The notes: generated from the sequence alone by a model not told the origin. Shown: positions 8,158-17,792, counted from the stretch's first letter. The stretch is 64,000 nt of DNA from Cellvibrio sp. (GCA_016712405.1 JADJRD010000014.1:62001-126000), one strand, 5' to 3'. Numbers and translations: made by a program.

Positions 8158-9090
8158 ATGTCGAAAAATTCTCGCCTTTCACTGGAAGGGCTGTTGCTGT
8201 TATTGGGGTTGACGATTGGTTGGGGAATTAACTGGCCGATTATGAAGGCCATATTGAATGAAATTCCACCTATGACCTTTCGAGGATTTTGTTTGTTTAC
8301 CGGTGGGATTGGTATTTTGTTGATTGCTCGACTGACAGGTCATTCCTTATGGATTGCAAAAGCACATTGGAAGAAAGTCTTTTGGATTTGTCTCTTTAAT
8401 ATATTTGCCTGGAATTTGATGGCAACTTATGGTTTGAGTTTGCTGCCCGCAGGGCGGTCAGCTTTGTTGGGTTACACCATGCCCATCTGGGCGATTTTAT
8501 TATCTGTCTGGATTTTAAAAGATCCTTTTAATAGCCGAACCCTGATGGCCTTAATCCTGGGTATGGGTGGTATTGTGATTCTAATGGCAGATAGTATTTT
8601 TCAGTGGTCACATCAAGCGAATCAATTATCGCTCATCATCGGAGCCTTATTGATGGTCGCCGCTGCTTGGTGTTGGGCTTTGGGAACAAACCTGATGAAG
8701 CGCTGGGCTCTGCCCATTCATTCTGTGGTGCTGACTGGTTGGTTGTTGTTTTTGGCCAGTTTGCCGATTTTACTGGGTGCTTGGGTGGTTGATGGCATTC
8801 CATCACGAATGCCGAGCCATCCAATCCTCTTGGGTACTGCCTATAATGTGTTTGTCGCTTTTATGTTTTGTTATTGGGCATGGGTGAGGGTCATTGAAAT
8901 CACCCCTGTGAGTGTTTCCTCACTTTCATCTTTATTGACGCCATTGATCGGTGTTTTCAGCAGCATTTGGCTATTAAATGAAACCCCAAGGTGGCCGGAA
9001 TTTATGGCAGCAGTTTTGATTTTGGGCGCGGTGGCTGTAGTGAATTGGCAAACGCCAACCAAGGCATCTTTGCATGAGAAAAACCCCTAG
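8158..9090 (+). CDS. DMT superfamily transporter (EamA domains)
   Basis: A 310-residue inner-membrane protein with ten predicted helices in two EamA repeats, the fold of the drug/metabolite transporter superfamily. The N-terminal GWGINWPIMKA segment is the usual start of the first EamA repeat. The second repeat carries CYWAWVRVIEITPVSVSS and a terminal LGAVAVVNW helix. The substrate cannot be told from sequence; members export amino acids, metabolites or drugs. It stands alone after a terminator and ahead of dksA. Confidence 0.88.
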   Translation: MSKNSRLSLEGLLLLLGLTIGWGINWPIMKAILNEIPPMTFRGFCLFTGGIGILLIARLTGHSLWIAKAHWKKVFWICLFNIFAWNLMATYGLSLLPAGRSALLGYTMPIWAILLSVWILKDPFNSRTLMALILGMGGIVILMADSIFQWSHQANQLSLIIGALLMVAAAWCWALGTNLMKRWALPIHSVVLTGWLLFLASLPILLGAWVVDGIPSRMPSHPILLGTAYNVFVAFMFCYWAWVRVIEITPVSVSSLSSLLTPLIGVFSSIWLLNETPRWPEFMAAVLILGAVAVVNWQTPTKASLHEKNP

Positions 9091-9184
9091 CCAGAGCTAA
9101 CCTTATCTGATAGTTTGCTGCCCCTTCCTGATTCTGCCATTTGGCAGGAATCGATTGATACTGAGTCTTACGAGGCGCTGATCT

Positions 9185-9628
9185 ATGGCGAAAAAAGCCC
9201 CATCTACCGAAACCTTGGCCTTGCGCCCTTTTATTCCCTATGAGGAAAAGAAAGGCGAGAGCTATATGAATGACAACCAAAAAGCCCACTTCAGACACTT
9301 ATTGCTGAACTGGCGCTCGGAGCTAATGGAAGAGGTTGACCGCACTGTCAGCCATATGAAAGATGAAGCGGCGAACTTTCCTGATCCAGCCGACCGGGCC
9401 AGCCAAGAAGAAGAGTTCAGCTTGGAGCTGCGTACACGCGATCGTGAGCGTAAGTTGATCAAGAAAATCGACTCTACTCTTGAGTTAATCGAAAACGATG
9501 ATTACGGTTATTGCGATGCCTGCGGTGTCGAAATTGGTATTCGTCGATTGGAAGCACGCCCGACTGCCACTTTGTGTGTTGATTGCAAAACCTTGGCAGA
9601 GATCAAAGAAAAACAAGTTGGTAGTTAA
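9185..9628 (+). CDS. dksA: RNA polymerase-binding transcription factor DksA
   Basis: A 147-residue DksA, which binds the RNA polymerase secondary channel and, with ppGpp, adjusts transcription of rRNA and amino acid genes. The coiled-coil tip has the functional aspartates D67 and D70 in FPDPADRASQEEEF. The zinc finger is of the four-cysteine type (C110, C113, C131, C134; CDAC and CVDC). gluQ starts 6 bases after its stop, a linkage also found in enterobacteria and pseudomonads. Confidence 0.97.
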   Translation: MAKKAPSTETLALRPFIPYEEKKGESYMNDNQKAHFRHLLLNWRSELMEEVDRTVSHMKDEAANFPDPADRASQEEEFSLELRTRDRERKLIKKIDSTLELIENDDYGYCDACGVEIGIRRLEARPTATLCVDCKTLAEIKEKQVGS

Positions 9629-9634
9629 TCCGGC

Positions 9635-10609
9635 ATGACCGAAGGTCATACCCAAGATTTAACCCTTGAGGACGCAGCAAGCAGCGCCCCTAGCCAATAC
9701 AGAGGGCGTTTTGCGCCCTCGCCCTCCGGGCCACTTCATTTTGGTTCTCTGATTACCGCGCTGGCGAGTTTTCTGGATGCACGATCCCATCAAGGAAAAT
9801 GGCTAGTCCGTATCGATGATATAGACCCACCCCGCGAACAACCCGGAGCTGCTGATTCGATTTTGCGCTGTCTCGAGGCCCATCATTTATGTTGGGATGA
9901 AACTGTTTTTTATCAGCGCCATCAAACCGATGTTTATGAAAATTGTTTGCGCGAATTACAAAAAAACGATTGGATTTATCACTGCAATTGTTCGCGACAA
10001 GATTTACAAATCACCCCAGGTATTTATCAAGGTCGCTGCCGAGATCGTCAATCTGAAATTCAATCGCCCTACGCTTTGCGTTTAAAACTTTACGATTTGC
10101 CCAATCATGTTTCATCCGAAATCATTGAATTTAATGACTGGATTCAAGGTCGACAAACACAAAACCTACGCACTGAAGCGGGCGATCAAATTGTAAAGAG
10201 GCGTGATGGTTTTTATGCCTATCAACTGGCCGTTGTGGTTGATGATATTGCACAAAAGATTAGCCATATTGTGCGTGGCCGCGATTTATTGGATGTCACA
10301 GCACGACAGATTTATTTCTTCGAATTGCTCGGCTCAAAACCACCAGTCTATGCACATCTTCCTCTTGCGTTAATGCCTAACGGGCAAAAACTCAGCAAAC
10401 AAAATCTCGCGCCTGCTCTGGATAATCAACAAGCCCATCTCAATATTTGGCAAGCACTACATTTTTTAGACCAAAACCCGCCGCTTGAATTAAAAAATTC
10501 CAGCGTCGATGAGGTTTTGAATTGGGCGGTGCAAAATTGGCGGATGGAGAGAGTGGGTAGAGAGGATAGAATTGCGTTTATGAAAGAAGCTCTTTTACAA
10601 AAACGCTAA
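9635..10609 (+). CDS. gluQ: Glutamyl-Q tRNA(Asp) synthetase
   Basis: GluQ-RS, a truncated glutamyl-tRNA synthetase paralogue that attaches glutamate to queuosine at the wobble position of tRNA(Asp). The HIGH-like motif is FAPSPSGPLHFGSL (residues 27-40) and a KLSKQN stands for KMSKS. The zinc site C117-x-C119-x11-Y131-x3-C135 is intact, and the anticodon-binding domain of full GluRS is absent, as expected for this family. It sits 6 bases after dksA and is probably co-transcribed with it. The N-terminus is about 20 residues longer than the motif requires. Confidence 0.95.
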   Translation: MTEGHTQDLTLEDAASSAPSQYRGRFAPSPSGPLHFGSLITALASFLDARSHQGKWLVRIDDIDPPREQPGAADSILRCLEAHHLCWDETVFYQRHQTDVYENCLRELQKNDWIYHCNCSRQDLQITPGIYQGRCRDRQSEIQSPYALRLKLYDLPNHVSSEIIEFNDWIQGRQTQNLRTEAGDQIVKRRDGFYAYQLAVVVDDIAQKISHIVRGRDLLDVTARQIYFFELLGSKPPVYAHLPLALMPNGQKLSKQNLAPALDNQQAHLNIWQALHFLDQNPPLELKNSSVDEVLNWAVQNWRMERVGREDRIAFMKEALLQKR

Positions 10610-10640
10610 TCAATTCCTCTCAATATTATCGCTTATCGAA

Positions 10641-11831
10641 TCACGCCAAATAAACCCGCGCAAACACCGCCTTTAAATAATCAGTTTCTGGTATGGCAGG
10701 ATGCACTGGATGATCTGGACCTTGTCCGCCCTGCCCCAAAATTTGCACATGTCGGTCGAGATGTCGGCCGGATGCGCGAACGATTTCCAAGAGTGTATCT
10801 TTTGCCAAATGCATTGAGCAGGATGCAGAAACTAAAATACCGTCGCGTCCTAACAGGCGCATGGCCAATTCATTAATGTGACGATAAGCTGCTTCGCCAT
10901 TTTTTTGATCTTTTTTTCGTTTGATAAACGCAGGTGGGTCCAGCACTATGACATCGAAGCGTTCGTCTTCGGCGATTAAATGTTTCAACACATCAATCGC
11001 TTTGCCTTGAATGCCGCTGACGTTTTCTAAATTATTTAATTCCGCATTACGTGCAACGCCTTCGAGTGCAGATTCGGAGGCGTCAACACAAATCACTTCT
11101 GCTGCACCTGCCATTGCCGCTTGAATTCCCCAGCCTCCGATGTAAGAAAACACATCGAGAACACGTTTGCCTTTTACATAGTGTTGCAACTGCGCGCGAT
11201 TCACTCTGTGATCATAAAACCAACCGGTTTTTTGCCCACCGTGAATCGGGGCGAGAAAGCGCGTATTGTTTTCGATTAATTCCACCCACTCGGGTACTTC
11301 GCCGTAAGCCACTTCTGTATATTCAGGTAAATTTTCCAACACGCGCGCGCTGTGATCATTACTCAACAAAATACCTTTAGGTTTGATCACTTGCACCAAG
11401 GCTTCGATAATTTCGCTCTTCACCAATTCCATTCCGGCACTGGCAATTTGCACCACTAAATAATCACCAAAACGATCCACCACCAACCCTGGAAGCAAAT
11501 CAGAATCGCCATAAATCAAACGATAACAAGGATGTTCAAACACCATTTCCCGCAAAGACAAAGCTTGTTTAATTCTATGAACTAATAGGGATTTATTGAG
11601 AGGGTGTTCAACGTCGCGATTAATCACGCGCGCGCAAATCAAACTATTGGGATTCACCAAGGCAATCGCCAAAGGTTTGCCGCTGTGAGTGGTCACTAAA
11701 GCCTGTTGGCCCATAGTGAAATTTTTGAGTGGGGATTGGTCGGTATCCACCTCATTACTGTAGATCCACAAGTGCCCCATTTTTAGACGACGGTCTGCTT
11801 GGGATTTCAGGATCAGACGGGGTAAATTCAT
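10641..11831 (-). CDS. Class I SAM-dependent rRNA methyltransferase (RlmI-like)
   Basis: A 396-residue protein of the RlmI/YccW family, which makes 5-methylcytosine in 23S rRNA. An N-terminal PUA domain (LKSQADRRLKMGHLWIYSNEV) is followed by a central fold and a Rossmann methyltransferase domain with the SAM motif DVFSYIGGWGIQAAMAGA and the acidic loop VICVDAS. The catalytic DPPAFIKRK motif and the SASCSMH motif near the C-terminus match RlmI. Whether the target is the RlmI position cannot be decided from sequence alone. Confidence 0.88.
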   Translation of the reverse strand: MNLPRLILKSQADRRLKMGHLWIYSNEVDTDQSPLKNFTMGQQALVTTHSGKPLAIALVNPNSLICARVINRDVEHPLNKSLLVHRIKQALSLREMVFEHPCYRLIYGDSDLLPGLVVDRFGDYLVVQIASAGMELVKSEIIEALVQVIKPKGILLSNDHSARVLENLPEYTEVAYGEVPEWVELIENNTRFLAPIHGGQKTGWFYDHRVNRAQLQHYVKGKRVLDVFSYIGGWGIQAAMAGAAEVICVDASESALEGVARNAELNNLENVSGIQGKAIDVLKHLIAEDERFDVIVLDPPAFIKRKKDQKNGEAAYRHINELAMRLLGRDGILVSASCSMHLAKDTLLEIVRASGRHLDRHVQILGQGGQGPDHPVHPAIPETDYLKAVFARVYLA

Positions 11832-12089
11832 AAGAAAATCTCAATATTGAAATGGTGGCGAAGTATATCTGACCCGGCAATTTATCGTTAGCCACTAAAA
11901 ACCTGTGAAAAAGTGTCATTTACGTCAGATTTTGGGTACGAGGGACTTTATCAATCAATCGAGATAGGCTAACGTAAGTTGTTGAAGCAAGATCGAAGTA
12001 GAGTCAATGTGTTAGCAGTGTTTCTTGATGTGATTTATTCAGCGACCTGACCTTCTTTGATCAAACAGTTAATTAACCAGGAAGAGGCC
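11832..12089. other. Intergenic region with divergent promoters expected
   Basis: 258 bases between the methyltransferase and lipoprotein genes, which are transcribed away from each other. No coding frame or repeat was seen. Both promoters should lie here, but no convincing -35/-10 pair stood out. Confidence 0.4.
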
Positions 12090-13868
12090 ATGCGTATAAC
12101 TAATTCAATCCAACTTTTTATTAGCCTTTTATTGTCCAGCCTATTGTTGGTTGCTTGCGGTGGTTCAAAGCCAGCAGGGGAAGGTGGCGGTGTTGGTGTC
12201 GGCGGCGGTACTCCGCAAACCCAAGACACAACTACCCCAGCGAAGTTTGGTTATGGTTCAGGGAGTAATTTTGAATCAGGAAAAATTAATGTTGGTATTG
12301 GATCAGATACATTGTCTGCTGGCGGTACGGTAAGCTTAACAGTCAATGTCGTTAATTCGGCTAATACCCTAGTGACATCTCCAGTCAACATTACTTTTAA
12401 CTCTCCTTGTTATGCGGCAGGTGAAGCGATCTTTAAGGTTAATGGTGTGGAAACTAACAAAACCGTTTCTGAAAATGGTGAAGCAACGGTGACTTATCAA
12501 GCCAATGGTTGTGTTGGCACCGATAATATTCTAGCAACCACTACCATCAAGGGTGTTTCTGCAAATGCTTCAGGCTCAGTTACTATTGCTCCCGATACGG
12601 TCCAGGCCCTGCAAGCATTGAGTGTAACTCCATCACTGATTAGTTTAAAAGGAACCGGGGGGCAGGAAACCGCAGCAGTTAAATTTAAAGTGACCGGTAT
12701 TTCGGGTGCGCCAGTAAAGGGGATAGATGTTAATTTTTCTCTGAACTCTACTGTCGGCGGCTTGGCACTAACGAGTGCATCTGCAGTAACAGATGCCAAG
12801 GGTGAAGTTACCGCTATAGTTCAGGCAGGTACAATTCCCACGAATGTGAACGTGACTGCTACAGCTAAAGGTTCGGCTGTTTCTACTCAATCGAATGAGC
12901 TGGTTGTCTCAACAGGAATTCCAGACCAAAACAGTTTTTCCCTGGCTCATGAAATTCTTAACCCTTCGGCTTGGAATGTTGACGGTACGGAAGTGGCCAT
13001 GACAGTCAGGCTAGCGGATGCATTTAACAATTTGGTGCCTGACAATACATCGGTATATTTTACAACTAACGGTGGCGCTATAACTGCTAGCTGTAAAACA
13101 GTGAATGGAGTATGCGTAGTAAAATGGCGCAGTCAGGATCCTCGTCCTGCTGGTGGTAAGGTGATGATTAGAGCGACGACTGAGGGTAATGAAAGTTTTA
13201 TTGATAGTAACGGAAATGGTTATTTCGATGTGGGTGTTGATATTTTCAAAACTTTTAACACCGGCGGAAATTGTGATTTGAATGTGCCACTATCTTCAGC
13301 GGTATCAACCGATTCCGCTCGAAAGCCCTGTGATGATTTGGTTGAAGCCTACCTAGATAAAAATCAAAGTGAGAAACGTGATGCGGATGAAGAATTTGTA
13401 GACTACAACGGCAACAGTGTTTTTGACATTGAAAATGGCATATATAACGGGGTTTTGTGTAAAACAGAGGGTGTTGGATGTACCAAAACCGGGATCACAA
13501 TTCGTGATGATCTTATGATTGTGATGTCTAGTATTCACCCAGGTGTTGATTTAGATGGGCGTTTGCAAGGACAACTATCTAATGTCACGTTAACTCTTGG
13601 AGAAACGAAAACCATGGACATTATATTGCAGGATGTCAACGGTAACTCCATGCCCTTCGGCACAAAAATTACATTAAATACAGCGGGTACCAGCAATGTC
13701 GCGTTAAGTCATAGCTTGTCAACCACAGGGGTGGTGTCTAGAACAGATGCAACAGTGGTTACCATCACAATGAAAGCCAGTGAAACCGCTCCGGCAAAAG
13801 GCACTTTCTTTATAAACGTTGAAGCGCCAGGATTAACGACTACTACTGCCGGGACAGTAATTAATTAA
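12090..13868 (+). CDS. Lipoprotein with bacterial Ig-like (Big_1-type) domains
   Basis: A 592-residue predicted lipoprotein. The signal peptide ends in LLLVAC with the lipidated cysteine at residue 23, followed by a flexible Gly-rich linker. The body consists of about four Ig-like repeats of the Big_1/invasin type, with phrases such as GTVSLTVNVVNS, GEATVTYQANG, GEVTAIVQAG and TKITLNTAGT. Two segments, DSNGNGYFDVG and DYNGNSVFDIENG, look like calcium-binding loops. A role in surface adhesion or matrix is plausible but not shown. The ATG at 12090 has GGAAGAGG before it; a terminator follows at 13887. Confidence 0.8.
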   Translation: MRITNSIQLFISLLLSSLLLVACGGSKPAGEGGGVGVGGGTPQTQDTTTPAKFGYGSGSNFESGKINVGIGSDTLSAGGTVSLTVNVVNSANTLVTSPVNITFNSPCYAAGEAIFKVNGVETNKTVSENGEATVTYQANGCVGTDNILATTTIKGVSANASGSVTIAPDTVQALQALSVTPSLISLKGTGGQETAAVKFKVTGISGAPVKGIDVNFSLNSTVGGLALTSASAVTDAKGEVTAIVQAGTIPTNVNVTATAKGSAVSTQSNELVVSTGIPDQNSFSLAHEILNPSAWNVDGTEVAMTVRLADAFNNLVPDNTSVYFTTNGGAITASCKTVNGVCVVKWRSQDPRPAGGKVMIRATTEGNESFIDSNGNGYFDVGVDIFKTFNTGGNCDLNVPLSSAVSTDSARKPCDDLVEAYLDKNQSEKRDADEEFVDYNGNSVFDIENGIYNGVLCKTEGVGCTKTGITIRDDLMIVMSSIHPGVDLDGRLQGQLSNVTLTLGETKTMDIILQDVNGNSMPFGTKITLNTAGTSNVALSHSLSTTGVVSRTDATVVTITMKASETAPAKGTFFINVEAPGLTTTTAGTVIN

Positions 13869-13886
13869 ACTTTTTTGTCTTGAAAA

Positions 13887-13919
13887 AAAACCGGTTTAAG
13901 CAATTAAACCGGTTTTTTT
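13887..13919 (+). terminator. Strong terminator after the Ig-like lipoprotein gene
   Basis: AAAA, CCGGTTTAA (13891-13899), GCAA loop, TTAAACCGG (13904-13912) and a seven-T run. It closes the lipoprotein transcript before oxyR. Confidence 0.9.
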
Positions 13920-13998
13920 ATTTCGGATAATCTGATAGTTTTGATCAATTTTTTTATGTGCGCTCATAGCAATTAATAAATTTCTGAAAGGTATTAAC

Positions 13999-14907
13999 AT
14001 GACGCTTACCGAACTTCGATACATAGTGACTCTGGCACAAGAACAGCATTTTGGCCGAGCAGCAGATCGTTGTTATGTCAGCCAGCCTACATTGAGTATC
14101 GCGGTCAAAAAATTAGAAGACGAACTGGGTGTGGCCCTTTTTGAGCGCACAAAATCCAGAGTGCAACCGACGCCACTTGGCGAGCAAATTATTGCGCAAG
14201 CAAATTTGGTCTTGGAGCAAACTGCCGCGATAAAAGATTTAGCGGATGCAGGTAAAGATCAGCTGAGCAGCCCTCTATCGGTAGGCGCTATTTTTACTAT
14301 TGGCCCTTACTTGTTACCTAAATTTATTCCGCATCTCCAACAAATAGCGCAGCGTATGCCACTCTATGTTGAAGAGGGATATACGCACAATTTGCGAAAA
14401 AAATTACGCAACGGCGAACTGGATGTGATCATTATTGCCTTGCCTTTTTCTGAACCGGATGTGGTGACACAAGCGTTATTCGAAGAGCCTTTTGTGGTTC
14501 TTATGCCAAAAAATCATCCACTGGCTATGCAAAAGAAAGTGCTAGCCTCGGAATTAAGTGACCAAAAAATGTTACTGCTGGGTGAGGGACATTGTTTCCG
14601 TGATCAAGTGCTGACAACCTGCCCGAATTTACAGCCGCACAATGATGAGTCCAGCAAAATTAAAACTGTTGCAGAAGGCAGTTCGTTGGAAACTTTGCGA
14701 CACATGGTGGCATCAGGTTTGGGCATTACGATTTTGCCATTATCTGCCGCTGAAAGTTCTCTCTATACACAAGATGTGTTGGTCACGCGACCTTTCGAAG
14801 ATCCTGCGCCCAGTAGAACTATTGCATTGGCATGGCGTGCCAGTTTCCCGCGCCATAAGGCCATTGATGCATTGCGTAAAGCCATCCAGCAGTCGCGTCA
14901 AAAATAA
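13999..14907 (+). CDS. oxyR: Hydrogen peroxide sensor regulator OxyR
   Basis: A 302-residue LysR-type regulator. The winged helix-turn-helix spans about residues 1-60 (HFGRAADRCYVSQPTLS). The redox pair is C199 and C208 in GEGHCFRDQVLTTC, with the same spacing and even the same numbering as E. coli OxyR, so peroxide sensing by disulfide formation is well supported. AAGG precedes the ATG. It converges with mutM, the two stop codons lying one base apart; pairing a peroxide regulator with an oxidised-guanine repair gene is functionally fitting but may be chance. Confidence 0.95.
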   Translation: MTLTELRYIVTLAQEQHFGRAADRCYVSQPTLSIAVKKLEDELGVALFERTKSRVQPTPLGEQIIAQANLVLEQTAAIKDLADAGKDQLSSPLSVGAIFTIGPYLLPKFIPHLQQIAQRMPLYVEEGYTHNLRKKLRNGELDVIIIALPFSEPDVVTQALFEEPFVVLMPKNHPLAMQKKVLASELSDQKMLLLGEGHCFRDQVLTTCPNLQPHNDESSKIKTVAEGSSLETLRHMVASGLGITILPLSAAESSLYTQDVLVTRPFEDPAPSRTIALAWRASFPRHKAIDALRKAIQQSRQK

Positions 14908-14908
14908 T

Positions 14909-15721
14909 TTATTGCTGGCAGTCCACACAATAGACGCTGCTGCGCCCACCCAGCCGAATTTCTTTCAAAGGTTTTGTGCAATTGATGCAAGCAAGTCCTC
15001 CGCGACCATAGACTAATAATTGTTGTTGAAAATATCCCGGCTTGCCGTCACCACCGACAAAATCGCGCAAAGTGGTTCCGCCTTGATCTATGGATCGCTG
15101 CAACACGAAGCGAATTTTTTCTACCCAGAGTTCAGCTTCTTTTTTGGTGAGTGTTGATGCTTTACGAATCGGTTTAATACCCGCCATAAATAAACTTTCA
15201 TTCGCATAAATATTCCCAACACCGACTACGATATGATTATCCATAATAAATTCTTTTAATGTTTTACTGCGCCCGCGACTTTTTTGCCAAAGATAATCGG
15301 CATGAAAATTTTCAGTGAGCGGCTCAGGCCCCAATTTTTTAAAGAGTTTATGTTCTTCAGGATTGCCTTCAATCCACAACCAACAACCAAAACGGCGCGG
15401 ATCAGCATAACGTAAACATAGTTTTCCGAATTGCAGATCAATATGATCATGAAATAAAGCAGGCTCGTTGGAGGGCACAATACGCAAACTGCCTGACATA
15501 CCCAAATGGATTAATAGGTGTCCTTCCGCAATCGATAATAATAAATATTTACCGCGACGGGATATTGAACGAATCTTTTTACCGACAATTATTTCTGCCA
15601 AGCATGGCGTGATCGGCCAGCGTAACTGTGACTGGCGCACAATAAGTTGCGTTATTTTTTTATGTAATAGGTGCGGCGAAATACCCCTTAGGGTGGTTTC
15701 TACCTCAGGCAGTTCGGGCAT
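14909..15721 (-). CDS. mutM: Formamidopyrimidine-DNA glycosylase MutM
   Basis: A 270-residue base-excision repair enzyme that removes 8-oxoguanine and FaPy lesions and nicks the abasic site. The start at 15721 gives MPELPEVET, placing the catalytic Pro2 and Glu3 correctly once Met is removed; an upstream start would bury them. The helix-two-turn-helix region has GVGNIYANE, and the C-terminal zinc finger has CINC and CVDC pairs. It faces oxyR tail to tail. Confidence 0.96.
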   Translation of the reverse strand: MPELPEVETTLRGISPHLLHKKITQLIVRQSQLRWPITPCLAEIIVGKKIRSISRRGKYLLLSIAEGHLLIHLGMSGSLRIVPSNEPALFHDHIDLQFGKLCLRYADPRRFGCWLWIEGNPEEHKLFKKLGPEPLTENFHADYLWQKSRGRSKTLKEFIMDNHIVVGVGNIYANESLFMAGIKPIRKASTLTKKEAELWVEKIRFVLQRSIDQGGTTLRDFVGGDGKPGYFQQQLLVYGRGGLACINCTKPLKEIRLGGRSSVYCVDCQQ

Positions 15722-15897
15722 TAGGTAATCCATAGAAAGTAAGTGCTTTAATATGCACTTTTTTTATCTGGCTTAGCAATTCTTTTATGGATGTCGCCTA
15801 TACCGAAACAGAATTTAATCGCATTAATAAATTCAACTGGTTTGCAATTAATTGAAACTCTTCAAATTGTTTTGCGCTGAATTGATGATCAATAGCG

Positions 15898-17223
15898 TCA
15901 GCATAGATGATCGCTAAGAGTTTTTTTATTGTGCTGCAGAGGTGCCAAAAACATGTCGCCCTTTGCGCCTAATAATGTTAACTTTCCTAAATCTTTTAAT
16001 ACTTTACATTTGTGCCAAATCGCTTTTTGGTGCAGCAATAAATCGTGTAATAGTTCGCCTTTATGTAACTGATCTAGTGTGATCTTTATGTGTTGTCGCC
16101 ACAAATGTGTACCCTTTCCTGATACATATCGAACATCAAGCGTTTTTGTTTTGTAATCAATCAAGAAAATGGCAACGCGTGAAATCTGTGATCCTTCCGT
16201 CAGTGCTGAAAGAGCTGTTTGTGTAATCTCGGATATATTATCGCTCGATAAAATCAGCTGATTCAGTTGGTTAAAATGTTGTTGAAATGAAAAATCGACA
16301 TTTGTGTCGTCTGTCGCCTCTTTGGCTGTGGGTTCTTCGAAAGTTTCTTTGAGTAGACTCGGATCTGGCAGGGCGCTGATTAATATGTCGGCACCGTAAT
16401 GTTTGGCAATGACTGATGCTTCATCTGCTTTCAATAAGATTTGTTTTTTGGCTTCCTCCATTGAAATTTTACAAAGTTTGCTCACTTGCTCGCACAAAGA
16501 AATAACGCCAGGGTTTTGCATGCCCTTGCTAATTTGTTTACTTAATTCATTTCCCAGGCTAACGGCGCGTGCGCGCAAGCTGGGATTGCTTCTATTTTCT
16601 GTTGCCTCCAAAATTAAATCGCCTAGGGACCAATCCTTGATAAGTTGTTGGTTAAGCGATAATAAATCTGTGCCTAAATAACTTTGTGCCAAACTTCGTT
16701 CTTGTTCGGGTTGCAAATTGCGCGCCTCAATAAAATCTATGACAACTTGTTTGCCAGTAGACAACAAAGCCAGTTCAGCAATATTGCGTAAAAGCGCGGC
16801 AATAAAAACCTGTTCCCGATTTTCAGCATCCAGATGGGTCACCATCGCCCGCGCTTGTACTGCGGCATGAAAAGCACGCGCCATACTGTTAATGAGCGAT
16901 TCTTGGGGTCTGCCTCTTAAAAAAGTTTCAATAACGCTACTGGCTAAAGTAATCGTTTTGAGGTTTTCAAACCCCAGCTGAACGATTGCGCGCGATACTG
17001 TCTTGATGGGTTCGAAAGAGGTGTTGTAATGAACCGAATTGGCGACTTTGAGGACTCGAGAGGTCAAATTGGCATCATGCAAAATAATTTTAGTCAGATC
17101 ATCTGCACGACTGCGTTCATTTTGGCTTGCTTCGCAAATATCGCGAACAACGGCATTTAGAGTGGGCAATTCCCTATCCACTAAACATCCCATCCAAGCC
17201 TCAAGCCCACGTATTTCTGACAT
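15898..17223 (-). CDS. HDOD domain protein with C-terminal GAF-like domain (frameshifted end)
   Basis: A 441-residue protein as read. The HDOD domain spans residues about 15-210 (LTSRVLKVANSVHY, AIVQLGFENLKTI, AALLRNIAEL); such proteins act in signalling and cell-cycle or motility control. Residues about 310-430 resemble a GAF domain. The end LSDHLC is abnormal: in the next frame the DNA reads LLAIIYADAID, the usual GAF finish, through to a stop at 15798. Removing one base from the seven-base A/T run at 15921-15927 joins the frames and gives 474 residues. The break is probably a sequencing error. Confidence 0.85.
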   Translation of the reverse strand: MSEIRGLEAWMGCLVDRELPTLNAVVRDICEASQNERSRADDLTKIILHDANLTSRVLKVANSVHYNTSFEPIKTVSRAIVQLGFENLKTITLASSVIETFLRGRPQESLINSMARAFHAAVQARAMVTHLDAENREQVFIAALLRNIAELALLSTGKQVVIDFIEARNLQPEQERSLAQSYLGTDLLSLNQQLIKDWSLGDLILEATENRSNPSLRARAVSLGNELSKQISKGMQNPGVISLCEQVSKLCKISMEEAKKQILLKADEASVIAKHYGADILISALPDPSLLKETFEEPTAKEATDDTNVDFSFQQHFNQLNQLILSSDNISEITQTALSALTEGSQISRVAIFLIDYKTKTLDVRYVSGKGTHLWRQHIKITLDQLHKGELLHDLLLHQKAIWHKCKVLKDLGKLTLLGAKGDMFLAPLQHNKKTLSDHLC

Positions 17224-17298
17224 AACCCTGAAACCTTAATCGCCAATCATCGTTCAATGAGTGTAGTTGAGACTGGCATTTTGGGTTTTCAAAGTAAT

Positions 17299-17326
17299 AA
17301 AAAACCCGGCTCAAGGCCGGGTTTTT
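17299..17326 (-). terminator. Terminator after rpmB-rpmG
   Basis: CCCGGC (17305-17310) and GCCGGG (17316-17321) around a five-base loop, with A on the left and five T on the right, so it can work in both directions. On the minus strand it lies just after rpmG. Confidence 0.85.
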
Positions 17327-17342
17327 AGGAGTCTCAGGTAGA

Positions 17343-17498
17343 TTACTTAATCTTGCCTTCTTTGTAGACCACATGCTTACGCACAACTGGGTCATACTTT
17401 TTGATTTCCATTTTTTCTGGCATGGTGCGCTTGTTCTTGTCAGTCGTGTAGAAGTGACCAGTACCCGCAGATGAGTTCAAACGAATTTTTTCACGCAT
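17343..17498 (-). CDS. rpmG: 50S ribosomal protein L33
   Basis: A 51-residue ribosomal protein that begins MREKIRLNSSAGTGHFYTT and ends VVYKEGKIK, matching L33 over its whole length. It has no cysteines, so it is the zinc-independent (C-minus) form. It follows rpmB by 13 bases in the usual rpmB-rpmG order and is closed by the terminator at 17299-17326. Confidence 0.97.
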   Translation of the reverse strand: MREKIRLNSSAGTGHFYTTDKNKRTMPEKMEIKKYDPVVRKHVVYKEGKIK

Positions 17499-17511
17499 GG
17501 CTTAGCTCCTA

Positions 17512-17748
17512 TTAAACTTTTTCGCCGCGAGCACGGATATCAGCCAATACAGCTTCGATACCACGCTTGTCGATAATACGCATGCCTTTCGGCGTTAAAC
17601 GCAATGATACAAAGCGCTTTTCGGTTTCAACCCAGAAACGGTGAGTTTGCAGGTTTGGCAAAAAACGACGCTTGGTGTGGTTTTTTGCGTGGGATACATT
17701 GTGACCAGTAATTGGGCGCTTACCCGTTACTTGACATACCTTGGACAT
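17512..17748 (-). CDS. rpmB: 50S ribosomal protein L28
   Basis: A 78-residue L28 of the large ribosomal subunit. It starts MSKVCQVTGKRP and carries NVSHAKNHTKRRFLPNLQ and the RLTPKGMRIIDKRG motif, typical for gammaproteobacterial L28. It is the first gene of the rpmB-rpmG operon. radC lies upstream on the same strand after a 218-base gap, as in many relatives. Confidence 0.97.
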   Translation of the reverse strand: MSKVCQVTGKRPITGHNVSHAKNHTKRRFLPNLQTHRFWVETEKRFVSLRLTPKGMRIIDKRGIEAVLADIRARGEKV

Positions 17749-17792
17749 TTGATTGCCTCATTCAAATTCAATCGCGCTACGCTGGAAGCGCT

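Noticed and set aside
9120..9155. Imperfect inverted repeat TGCCA/TGGCA before dksA
   Set aside because: Only five perfect base pairs and no T run. Too weak for a terminator or operator call.
15741..15765. Hairpin AAGTGC...GCACTT with seven T, between the HDOD gene and mutM
   Set aside because: Its T run suits the plus strand, but both neighbouring genes are on the minus strand. No plus-strand transcript needs ending there, so it was not listed as a terminator.
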